The notes under the pieces were generated by a model, which saw nothing but the letters and a program-made list of their open reading frames with translations, did not search any database and had not been told where the DNA came from. A program made the translations under genes and the position numbers. 16,430 nucleotides of DNA, taken from assembly GCA_013696385.1 (NCBI GenBank), contig JACCYR010000092.1, positions 1-16,430 on the forward strand, in the 5' to 3' direction. Source of the DNA: Acidobacteriota bacterium. Lineage in GTDB: Bacteria > Acidobacteriota > Blastocatellia > Pyrinomonadales > Pyrinomonadaceae. Positions 6,600-12,835 of the stretch are shown piece after piece (positions within the stretch are counted from its first letter, which is position 1; the number at the start of each line of letters is the position of its first letter).

Positions 6600-8474
6600 A
6601 TGAAAACAATTTTTTTTGCAGCATTTTTAATTATTTCAATCTTCGGTTTAAGTATTTTCGGGCAGACCCAAGCCAAACTCGAAAAAACAGCTAAAAGCGA
6701 AAAAACGGCAAACGCCCAATTTTTCCCTGTTTCAGAATTGAAGGAAGGAATGAAAGGCACGGCGTGGACGGTTTTTCGCGGCAGCGAGCCGGAGGAATTC
6801 GCGGTTGAAATTCTAGGCGTTGTGCCGGGCGCAATTGGTCCGAAACAAGATATGATTGTCGGACGAATTAGCGGCGGAAGTGCTGACCGAACAAGCGTTT
6901 TTGCTGGAATGAGCGGTTCGCCTGTTTATATTGACGGGCGACTTGTCGGCGCAATTTCTTATAGTTTTCCTTTCTCGAAAGAGCCGATTTGCGGAATCAC
7001 GCCGATTGAGCAGATGCTGGCGATTTTTGAGCAGAATCAAAATCAAAAATTAAAACCGAAAGAGCCACGCGCCATTTCATTTGTCGAACTTGCCTCAACA
7101 AGTTGGAAACCGAATTTCCCGAAAAACGCGACCGTTTCGAGTTCGATTTTAGCGAGTGGCAGCGCAAATTCGTCTTTAATGACAGTTGCCGGACAATCTT
7201 TTCAGCCGATTGCCACGCCATTATCATTTAGCGGATTTTCGCAAGATACTTTAAATCTTTTCGCGCCGCAACTTGCGTCGGTCGGCTTGCTTCCTGTCGC
7301 CAGCGTGGGCGGCGCAGCGCGAATCACTTCTTTAAAAGAAGCAACCGATAAAACGCTGCTCGGCGGCGCGTCGGTTTCGATGCAGCTTGTGCGCGGCGAT
7401 TATTCACTCGCGGCAAGCGGCACGGTAACAATGCGCGACGGCGAAAAAATTTATGCTTTCGGTCATCCGTTCCTAAATCTTGGCATGTCTGATTTGCCAA
7501 TGAGCGAATCGCACGTTGTAACCGTTATTCCGAATTTGAACAATTCCTTTAAGCTCGCCGTTCCCGACGCAATGGTTGGCAGTATGACGCAAGACCGCGC
7601 AACCGGAGTTTTCGGCAGTCTCGGCAAATCGCCGAAGATGATTCCCGTCCGGCTTAATCTTGAAACCAGCCGCAATAATCAGGAAACTTTGAATTTTGAA
7701 GTTGTCAGAGATGATTTTTTAACGCCGCTTCTTCTCAACATCGCGGTTTATAATACAATTGTCGCCAATGAGCGCGGACTCGGCGATTCGACCATCGAAT
7801 TAAAGGGCGAAATCAAACTTAAAAACCAAGAACCGATTAAAATTGAACGCCGTTTCGCCGGAGCGCAAGCCACACAAATTGCCGCGATTTCGGTTGCCGC
7901 TCCGGTCAACGCGCTTTTGCAGAGCCGTTTTGACGGCGCGGAAATCAGCGAAATAAACTTGAACGTAACTTCGATTGACGGAAGCAATACCGCGACGTTG
8001 GAACGCATCGCGCTTGACAGAACGGAAGTCAAAGCGGGCGAAACTTTCGAAGTGCAAGCGTTTGTCAGAACCGACACGGGCAAAGTTTTCTCGCAGAAAA
8101 TTCCGGTCAAAATTCCCGCCGACACGCCGAGCGGAACGCTGATGATTACGGTTGGCGATGGTGGTTCAATCCAACAGAATGCGGCTTCAAAACAATTTGT
8201 GCCAAAGGATTTGAGCGAACTTATAAAAACTATCAACAAACTCAAAAAAGATGACCGGCTTTACGTGCAGACTTATCGCGTAACGAACGGCGCGATTATC
8301 GGCGCAAACGAAATGCCGAATCTTCCGCCTTCAATGCTCGCAACTCTAAACAATGACCGAACGGCAGGCGGTTTTAAACCGACGGTTCTAACCGTTCTGA
8401 CCGACCAAGAACTGCCGCCCGCCGATTTTCTAATTTCCGGGCAGCAAGTTTTGACAATTGAAGTTGTGAAATAA
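6600..8474 (+). CDS. Secreted SpoIVB-type peptidase S55 domain protein
   Basis: A 624-aa protein with a signal peptide (about 1-25, ending GQTQA). The S55 domain occupies about residues 40-300: it opens with FFPVSELKEGMKGTAWTVFR, has GVVPGAIGPKQDMIVGRISG, and carries the GMSGSPVYIDGRLVGAISY segment in which Ser105 matches the serine-protease GxSGxP nucleophile. The segment KIYAFGHPFLNLG (about 284-296) may supply the histidine. The C-terminal half has no domain I can name and looks like repeated beta-sandwich material. SpoIVB itself cleaves a signalling protease in spore formers; here, without other sporulation genes in view, a periplasmic regulatory or processing protease is a guess. The ribosome site AAGGAAAGAG (6581-6590) supports the start. 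A tandem repeat spans its stop codon. Confidence 0.85.
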   Translation: MKTIFFAAFLIISIFGLSIFGQTQAKLEKTAKSEKTANAQFFPVSELKEGMKGTAWTVFRGSEPEEFAVEILGVVPGAIGPKQDMIVGRISGGSADRTSVFAGMSGSPVYIDGRLVGAISYSFPFSKEPICGITPIEQMLAIFEQNQNQKLKPKEPRAISFVELASTSWKPNFPKNATVSSSILASGSANSSLMTVAGQSFQPIATPLSFSGFSQDTLNLFAPQLASVGLLPVASVGGAARITSLKEATDKTLLGGASVSMQLVRGDYSLAASGTVTMRDGEKIYAFGHPFLNLGMSDLPMSESHVVTVIPNLNNSFKLAVPDAMVGSMTQDRATGVFGSLGKSPKMIPVRLNLETSRNNQETLNFEVVRDDFLTPLLLNIAVYNTIVANERGLGDSTIELKGEIKLKNQEPIKIERRFAGAQATQIAAISVAAPVNALLQSRFDGAEISEINLNVTSIDGSNTATLERIALDRTEVKAGETFEVQAFVRTDTGKVFSQKIPVKIPADTPSGTLMITVGDGGSIQQNAASKQFVPKDLSELIKTINKLKKDDRLYVQTYRVTNGAIIGANEMPNLPPSMLATLNNDRTAGGFKPTVLTVLTDQELPPADFLISGQQVLTIEVVK

Positions 8475-8491
8475 GTCTGTGAAATAAGTCT
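8466..8491. repeat. 13-bp tandem duplication across the S55 stop codon
   Basis: GTGAAATAAGTCT occurs twice in perfect tandem (8466-8478 and 8479-8491). The first copy contains the last codons and TAA stop of the S55 gene, so the duplication repeats the stop in the same sequence context; because the unit is 13 bp, the second TAA falls in a different frame. It overlaps the left arm of the inverted repeat that follows. Confidence 0.9.
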
Positions 8492-8570
8492 AGGAAGTCA
8501 TTTTGAAGGTCGATTGATTTTTCTTCCTAGAATTTCCAAACATCCTAGACTTTCCAGACTTCCTAGACTT
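8486..8570. repeat. 14-bp inverted repeat ending at the HD gene start
   Basis: AAGTCTAGGAAGTC (8486-8499) is the exact reverse complement of GACTTCCTAGACTT (8557-8570). Related partial copies lie in the loop: CTTCCTAGA (8523-8531) and TCCTAGACTT (8543-8552), the latter a perfect direct repeat of 8561-8570. Alternative pairings are therefore possible. The right arm ends two bases before the ATG at 8573, where no ribosome site is present. Confidence 0.85.
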
Positions 8571-8572
8571 TT

Positions 8573-9109
8573 ATGTCCGATTTACTAAAACTTTTGCAAG
8601 CTGCGAGTTTTGCGGCGAAAAAACACATAGCGCAAAAGCGCAAAGGTAACGATGCCGCGCCTTATATCAATCATCCGTTAGAAGTGGTGAATTTGCTGGC
8701 AAATGTCGGTAAAGTCAAAGATTATAATGTTCTAATCGCCGCCGTTTTGCACGATACAATCGAAGACACGGAAACTACTAAAGAAGAAATCACCGAACTT
8801 TTTGGAAGCGACATTTGCGAGTATGTCTTGGAAGTTACCGACGACAAATCTCTGCCAAAAGCCGAGCGCAAGCAAAAACAAATCGAACACGCGCCGCATC
8901 TTTCACAAGGTGCAAAACTCATCAAACTCAGCGACAAAATCAGTAATATCCGCGACGTGATGGAAAATCCGCCAGACGGCTGGTCGGATGAAAGACGGCT
9001 CGAATATATCAATTGGGGCGAAAAGGTCGTGGCTGGTTTGCGCGGTGCAAACAAAAATTTAGAAAATCATTTTGACGAATTGATTTCTAAGAAACTGTTT
9101 GGAAAGTAG
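8573..9109 (+). CDS. HD-domain protein, Mesh1/SpoT-like (p)ppGpp hydrolase
   Basis: A 178-aa single HD domain with the metal ligands of the RelA/SpoT hydrolase class: His34 in YINHPLEVVNLL, His60-Asp61 in AAVLHDTIEDTETT, and Asp121 in AKLIKLSDKISNI. The length and residue spacing closely match animal and bacterial Mesh1 proteins, small stand-alone hydrolases that remove pyrophosphate from (p)ppGpp (and, for metazoan Mesh1, dephosphorylate NADPH). There is no synthetase, TGS or ACT domain, so it cannot make ppGpp. The ATG at 8573 fits the family N-terminus although no Shine-Dalgarno is present; the upstream inverted repeat ends next to it. The last six codons and stop (KKLFGK) lie in the 39-bp inverted repeat that recurs at 15943-15981. 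Confidence 0.88.
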   Translation: MSDLLKLLQAASFAAKKHIAQKRKGNDAAPYINHPLEVVNLLANVGKVKDYNVLIAAVLHDTIEDTETTKEEITELFGSDICEYVLEVTDDKSLPKAERKQKQIEHAPHLSQGAKLIKLSDKISNIRDVMENPPDGWSDERRLEYINWGEKVVAGLRGANKNLENHFDELISKKLFGK

Positions 9110-9128
9110 GCTTCGGTCAAAAGTTCGG
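9090..9128. repeat. 39-bp inverted repeat, left copy
   Basis: This segment, from the end of the HD gene through 19 bases past its stop, is the exact reverse complement of 15943-15981. Beyond this core only scattered bases match at both ends. The pair encloses about 6.8 kb. Confidence 0.93.
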
Positions 9129-9141
9129 GTAAATTTGAGTT

Positions 9142-9259
9142 GTGAAAAAGCAAATCTATCCAAGCAATATGACCGATAGCCAATGGCATCATATCAGAGA
9201 GTTCTTTGAAAAGAGAAGCAAGATGGCGCGAGGCGCGTGAACTTGATTTACGAAACCGT
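9142..9259 (+). pseudogene. IS5-type transposase N-terminal fragment, frameshifted
   Basis: From a GTG at 9142 the frame gives IYPSNMTDSQWHHIREFF, the typical start of IS5-family (DUF4096-type) transposases, then hits TGA at 9238-9240. The family sequence appears to resume in the next frame from about 9227 as REARELDLRN, matching the RKHDLRN region that follows in intact proteins, so an indel around 9220 broke the gene. Everything beyond is lost. Only some 40 of roughly 130-260 expected residues remain. It starts 13 bp after the left 39-bp repeat. Confidence 0.65.
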
Positions 9260-9298
9260 GCATCTCCGACGCCGATTGTTTATTAAAACTTCTGATGA

Positions 9299-9499
9299 AA
9301 ACGACAAAAGAAAACTGAACGGAAATCCAAGAAAGACAAAGCAGGACATTTGGATGAAGGGAAGTCTAAAACGATAGCCGGTAGTAATTTTGACGAAGAA
9401 ATCGAGCCTTTGAGCGAAAAAGCAAAACGTCAAGTATTAGAAACTTTTCGCAGCTTTATGGCTAAAGGCGAAACAGAGTTCATTATGAGTTTAGAATAA
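9299..9499 (+). pseudogene. Degraded unrecognised coding remnant
   Basis: The frame between stops at 9296-9298 and 9497-9499 encodes 66 residues with protein-like composition (for example EEIEPLSEKAKRQVLETF and SFMAKGETEFIMSLE), but it has no ATG or GTG and no ribosome site. I cannot place it in a family. The surrounding transposase debris makes a gene remnant more likely than a functional small protein; chance openness in AT-rich DNA is also possible. Confidence 0.3.
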
Positions 9500-9578
9500 C
9501 CCATACGCCTAATGATTGGAATTGGCTAATGCAGGAATTAAAACAGGAAAAATAAGTAACTATGCTTTCCCTAATCAG

Positions 9579-9764
9579 GAGGAAAGTCCCGTCATTCTAG
9601 AGAATTCTCTAGAACAAAATCAATCATCTAAATTTAGTCACAAAATGTACCCTTTACGAGTGATTGAAATAAAACTTCAAAAGAACGCATTTAGTTTATG
9701 GACGACCGAATAGACGCGGGCAAAACCCGATTAAACAGCGACGTTCTTATGAGTGTCGCTTTTT
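9579..9764 (+). ncRNA. Possible structured RNA with RNase P-like signatures (tentative)
   Basis: GAGGAAAGTCC (9579-9589) equals the conserved 5' signature of bacterial RNase P RNA, and CAAAACCCGATTA (9721-9733) resembles its 3' signature, in the right order and followed by an intrinsic terminator. Between them are an 8-bp hairpin (9595-9614) and a 7-bp pair TCAATCA/TGATTGA. Against it: the signatures are only 155 nt apart, about half the usual distance; no specificity-domain motifs are visible; and the bases that should form the P4 helix are not complementary in the expected way. It may be a decayed copy, another structured RNA of a mobile element, or coincidence. Confidence 0.25.
9737..9764 (+). 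terminator. Intrinsic terminator
   Basis: AGCGACGTTC (9737-9746) pairs with GAGTGTCGCT (9751-9760) through 10 bp including two G-T wobbles, with loop TTAT, followed by TTTT to 9764 (five T in all counting the last stem base). It ends whatever transcript comes from 9500-9736; no convincing protein gene precedes it. Confidence 0.75.
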
Positions 9765-9869
9765 CGCATCCTGTCCAATGACTTCCTTATGCAAAGTTAA
9801 CCGTCAAGGAAAAATACCTCGCACTGCCGTCGCCGCAGTGTTGACAGTAAAACGAGCCATCGCTTTCTT

Positions 9870-10230
9870 TTGCGCTGCGAAAAGCGCGAGAGCAAGAAAT
9901 TGTTCGGTGTTTTTTCACACTTCTGTTCGGGCTTGATTACCCCACGAGCGTGGTACGGGCAAAGGCGAGAAAGAGATCACAAGTTGGCGGGAAATTGTGT
10001 GGTGTTGAATAAATTTGGTTTAGTGTGCGGCTTTCAAACCGACACGGCGAATGTTTCAGATACAGAGTTTTGCGCGCTGTTGGAAGCACTTCGGGAAAAA
10101 TAATAATTCTTACTGACACCAAATTTCACGTTCGCGGCGGGAATCCTGAAAATGTGAAGATATACAAGCACGAGAAGTGGAACGGGCGGATGATAGTTGA
10201 AAGCGTCGTTTCTTTCGATAACCAGAAGTA
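9870..10230 (+). pseudogene. DDE transposase C-terminal fragment, frameshifted
   Basis: Two overlapping frames together read as the second half of an IS4/IS5-superfamily DDE transposase. Frame one (about 9960-10103) gives VVLNKFGLVCGFQTDTANVS, then stops at TAA 10101-10103. Frame two (about 10095-10230) continues with ILTDTKFHVRGGNPENVKIY and WNGRMIVESVVS, where the Asp of LTDT and the Glu of VES fit the last two catalytic acids. A frameshift near 10095 separates them. The N-terminal half is missing. The motif style differs from the IS5 fragment at 9142, so two elements probably decayed here. Confidence 0.6.
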
Positions 10231-10266
10231 GCCAACGCTAAGTTATTTTAACCAATCATCGACAAT

Positions 10267-10941
10267 CTATTGTTGCTTTGTATGACAGTCGAAGCATCTC
10301 TGCGGAGCCTTCAGTTTCGGATCCCTCGTCTTCGCAGCATCATGGCACGAGTTACAGTTAATATGGTAAGCAACATCATTAGTCAATGTACCTGTTGGTT
10401 GTTTACCGGATTTCTTGGGGTACGTGACTTCTTGGGGAGGAAATTCATCGGTCGGTTCCGTGGATTCCTGAAAGTGGCAGGCACGACAGGAACTAACAGG
10501 CTGCTTAGAGGCTTCAAGCTGTTTTGCCGTTAGAGGCTCCTTCCGATCGAACCGTTTAAGGTATTCTTGTCCTTTAGGGGCTGAATGCTGATCTGTGTGA
10601 TGACATTCGATACAGGCGGTAACCGTCTTCCCGTCAAGACTATACGAAAGTTGCGTCGAGTGCTTGACGTGGTCAAAGGCAGCATCAGGCTTAAGCGCAC
10701 CCTTGCTCGAATCCAGACTGTCCTTTGCCAAAATTATAGGTTTGTCCGGCTGTATGGCACTCGATTCGGGAATCACCTTACCGGAAACGTCGACCGCATG
10801 AGGAGGCTTAGTGCCATCAATCGCTGTCTCGCAAATAGAAAGCTTGATTGAACCGCATACCGGCGAGGACGCGTTCGAAGCAAACGAAAGCATCAAATAG
10901 CCCAGCGCGAAACAACAAATGATGAATATTTTTAATTTCAT
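10267..10941 (-). CDS. Periplasmic tetraheme cytochrome c (class III-like)
   Basis: A 224-aa exported protein. The start is the ATG at 10941, preceded by a strong AGGAGG seven bases upstream; an earlier in-frame Met 12 codons before lacks such a site and precedes the signal sequence. The signal peptide is about 1-25 (MKLKIFIICCFALGYLMLSF then ASNAS). Four CxxCH heme sites lie in the second half: CIECH (110), CRACH (152), CNSCH (196) and CFDCH (216). His91 and His94 in FDHVKHS, just ahead of heme 1, look like distal axial ligands as in c3-type cytochromes. About 80 N-terminal mature residues have no assigned domain. It probably carries electrons in the periplasm to or from the decaheme/barrel complex encoded divergently. 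Confidence 0.85.
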   Translation of the reverse strand: MKLKIFIICCFALGYLMLSFASNASSPVCGSIKLSICETAIDGTKPPHAVDVSGKVIPESSAIQPDKPIILAKDSLDSSKGALKPDAAFDHVKHSTQLSYSLDGKTVTACIECHHTDQHSAPKGQEYLKRFDRKEPLTAKQLEASKQPVSSCRACHFQESTEPTDEFPPQEVTYPKKSGKQPTGTLTNDVAYHINCNSCHDAAKTRDPKLKAPQRCFDCHTKQQ

Positions 10942-11444
10942 CTCAATTCCTCCTGAATAGCAACTGACCAAACGCAAAACGCGTGGTTAATATCACAGGT
11001 AGCCAATATGCCTTCAAAGTAAAGAATGAATATTTTGACAGATTGAACTGCTATTATACAAAACAAAATTATAGTAATTCGGCGCAAATGTAAAGCTAAT
11101 TCTAATAACGTAAAGTCGCCCTGAATTGAAGCCGCCTAACAAGTAACAAAAGTATTGAAAACGTTTGAGAATACATCGGACCGAGTCGTTGTGAGGTCAA
11201 AAAGGTTTTTGGACAGACCTGAAAATCTCCGAAAAGGGTCAAAGAAGTATTAACCAAGTTGTTGTGCTACCTTGATTCAATAGAACGATTCTGTAGTTGC
11301 GAAAAAGGCGGCGCTACAAAAGTGGTATGCCAAACTCAGTTTCTGCTATTCCAATAAGAGATCGATTTCCTTTTATACATTTAGATTCGATGATAGCTAA
11401 TAAGTCTGTTTTCCAATAATTAATACCGGTATTACAAACCAGAT

Positions 11445-11482
11445 CATTTTTTTCTTGCAAAGACATTTATTTCTTGCAAAGA
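11445..11482. repeat. 19-bp tandem repeat, two units
   Basis: CATTTTTTTCTTGCAAAGA (11445-11463) is followed directly by CATTTATTTCTTGCAAAGA (11464-11482), with one difference. The units share a face of the helix only approximately (19 bp), but tandem half-sites for a regulator are plausible. Confidence 0.85.
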
Positions 11483-11510
11483 TAAGAAAAATCCGTTATA
11501 AAAATAAGTA

Positions 11511-11531
11511 TTCTGAATTATCCATTCAGAA
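11511..11531. repeat. 8-bp dyad TTCTGAAT-n5-ATTCAGAA
   Basis: Perfect inverted arms at 11511-11518 and 11524-11531 around TATCC, 29 bp after the tandem repeat and about 250 bp ahead of the decaheme gene. The size and symmetry suit an operator for a dimeric regulator, but no known consensus is recognised. Confidence 0.55.
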
Positions 11532-11778
11532 ATAACTTATAAATGTTGCTAACCCGGCAGTGGGTAGTCCATTTTATAGTTCAGTAGCTATCACGTAGAA
11601 AGAACGTGTTTACAAATTGCATCATGTAAGGGGGCGGAATTTAGTATCACTGTAATAATTTCTTCTTGTCCAAATATTACATAATTAGGCAAGAAGATAA
11701 CCATTACAAAACGTCCTACGGCTGATCGCATTTTATCGGTTCACTTATATCGAAAGAACCTAAAACAGAGGTGCTTCC

Positions 11779-12825
11779 GTGCTTAGACGAAATAGCAGAA
11801 TAAATTATTCGTCAAACGCTGCGCTCGCAACCAAATTATTGATTGTTTCGGCGTTTATAGGCTTTCCCCTTGTTTCTCTGTGGCAAGTCAGGTACGGTCC
11901 TGTTCATTCACAAACTACTAAGCAGTCCGCGCTACCGACTGACGTTGGAAAGAATTGCAAGCAGTGCCACAATTCCATTGTTGAATCTTTCGTCCTCGAA
12001 ACACACGGAAAAAGTGCCAAATTCCTACAAGATTCGCGCGCCGCCTCTTGCCAGGTTTGTCACACAAATAGCATAAAGCATGCTGTCTTGAGTAGCCCGA
12101 CGAAGAGTGGTGCCGACCCAGGCAATCCGGCAAAGTCGACGGCATCACAGGCTAATGAATCCTGTCTCCAATGCCACTCGCGAGATCGCTACATAAGTAA
12201 CTGGCGTGGAGGAAAGCACGACAGAAATGATGTTAGCTGCTTATCATGTCATAGCGTTCACCACACCAAATTCTCACAGTCGATAGCCGCCAGCCACAAG
12301 CGTTCGGTCGGTAATGGAAGTCTGGATTTAACAGAGGTCAAATCGCCCGAAAGTATGTTGTCCAGCCTAACAGTAGATGAAACGTGCCTTCGCTGCCATT
12401 CAGACAAGCGCAAGGCTTTCCTGCAACGCTCCACACATCTCTTCCGCACTGAGAATAAGATTGCGAAAATGAATTGTGCTTCGTGTCATAACCCGCACGG
12501 CGGAGAAGGACCCAAAATGCTCCAGTCCCGCACACTCAACGAAACTTGTTTTCAATGTCACGCGGAAAAGCGAGGACCATTTTTGTGGGAGCATGCTCCG
12601 GTTCAGGAAAGCTGTATGACCTGCCACGCTCCGCACGGTTCAAACAACGCGGCTTTATTGACCAGGCGCACTCATCAACTGTGCCAGGTGTGCCATATCA
12701 ATATGCTGGCGCGCCACCAGACGGTTGCGGGGTTCGATGTTTTTACTTTTAATCGGAGCTGCGTGAACTGTCACAGCCAGATTCACGGTTCCAATCACCC
12801 TTCCGGGAAAGCGTTTACGCGTTAA
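11779..12825 (+). CDS. DmsE/MtrA/PioA-like decaheme c-type cytochrome
   Basis: A 348-aa protein with exactly ten CxxCH heme sites, beginning at residues 60, 91, 129, 154, 203, 233, 257, 279, 302 and 328. The spacing and the segments CFQCHAEKRGPFLWEHAPV and CMTCHAPHGSNN are typical of the DmsE-type family. It starts at GTG 11779 with GAGG seven bases upstream. A single hydrophobic N-terminal segment (about 16-36) follows a basic head and should be a signal peptide or anchor. Family knowledge: such decahemes sit inside an outer-membrane barrel and conduct electrons between the periplasm and the cell surface. Its barrel partner follows 10 bp downstream. Candidate uses are metal or mineral respiration, extracellular electron uptake, or iron oxidation; direction cannot be told from sequence. 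Confidence 0.93.
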   Translation: MLRRNSRINYSSNAALATKLLIVSAFIGFPLVSLWQVRYGPVHSQTTKQSALPTDVGKNCKQCHNSIVESFVLETHGKSAKFLQDSRAASCQVCHTNSIKHAVLSSPTKSGADPGNPAKSTASQANESCLQCHSRDRYISNWRGGKHDRNDVSCLSCHSVHHTKFSQSIAASHKRSVGNGSLDLTEVKSPESMLSSLTVDETCLRCHSDKRKAFLQRSTHLFRTENKIAKMNCASCHNPHGGEGPKMLQSRTLNETCFQCHAEKRGPFLWEHAPVQESCMTCHAPHGSNNAALLTRRTHQLCQVCHINMLARHQTVAGFDVFTFNRSCVNCHSQIHGSNHPSGKAFTR

Positions 12826-12835
12826 GGAGAATAAG

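Larger units (their letters stand above)
10942..11778. promoter_or_regulatory. 837-bp divergent intergenic region of the cytochrome cluster
   Basis: No gene is supported on either strand. It should hold both cytochrome promoters: a consensus -10 TATAAT for the minus gene is at 11053-11058 (complement), with no obvious -35; none is clear for the plus operon. Visible structure includes the 19-bp tandem repeat at 11445-11482 and the dyad at 11511-11531. The decaheme ribosome site GAGG lies at 11768-11771. Regulatory elements or gene remnants may fill the rest. Confidence 0.5.

Noticed and set aside
7748..8245. 165-codon minus-strand frame inside the S55 gene
   Set aside because: It is complementary to coding sequence of the S55 gene and shows no family motif.
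9516..9713. 66-codon plus-strand frame with a TTG start, ending just before a terminator
   Set aside because: No ribosome site precedes it, no family is recognised, and it overlaps the palindrome and the RNase P-like signature. Kept only as context for the possible RNA.
9579..9764. Firm call of a functional RNase P RNA gene
   Set aside because: It is too short, lacks the specificity domain, and the expected P4 complementarity is missing. Listed only as a low-confidence candidate.
10942..10977. Earlier Met start adding 12 residues to the tetraheme cytochrome
   Set aside because: The AGGAGG ribosome site lies inside this stretch and points to the ATG at 10941, which also gives a normal signal peptide.
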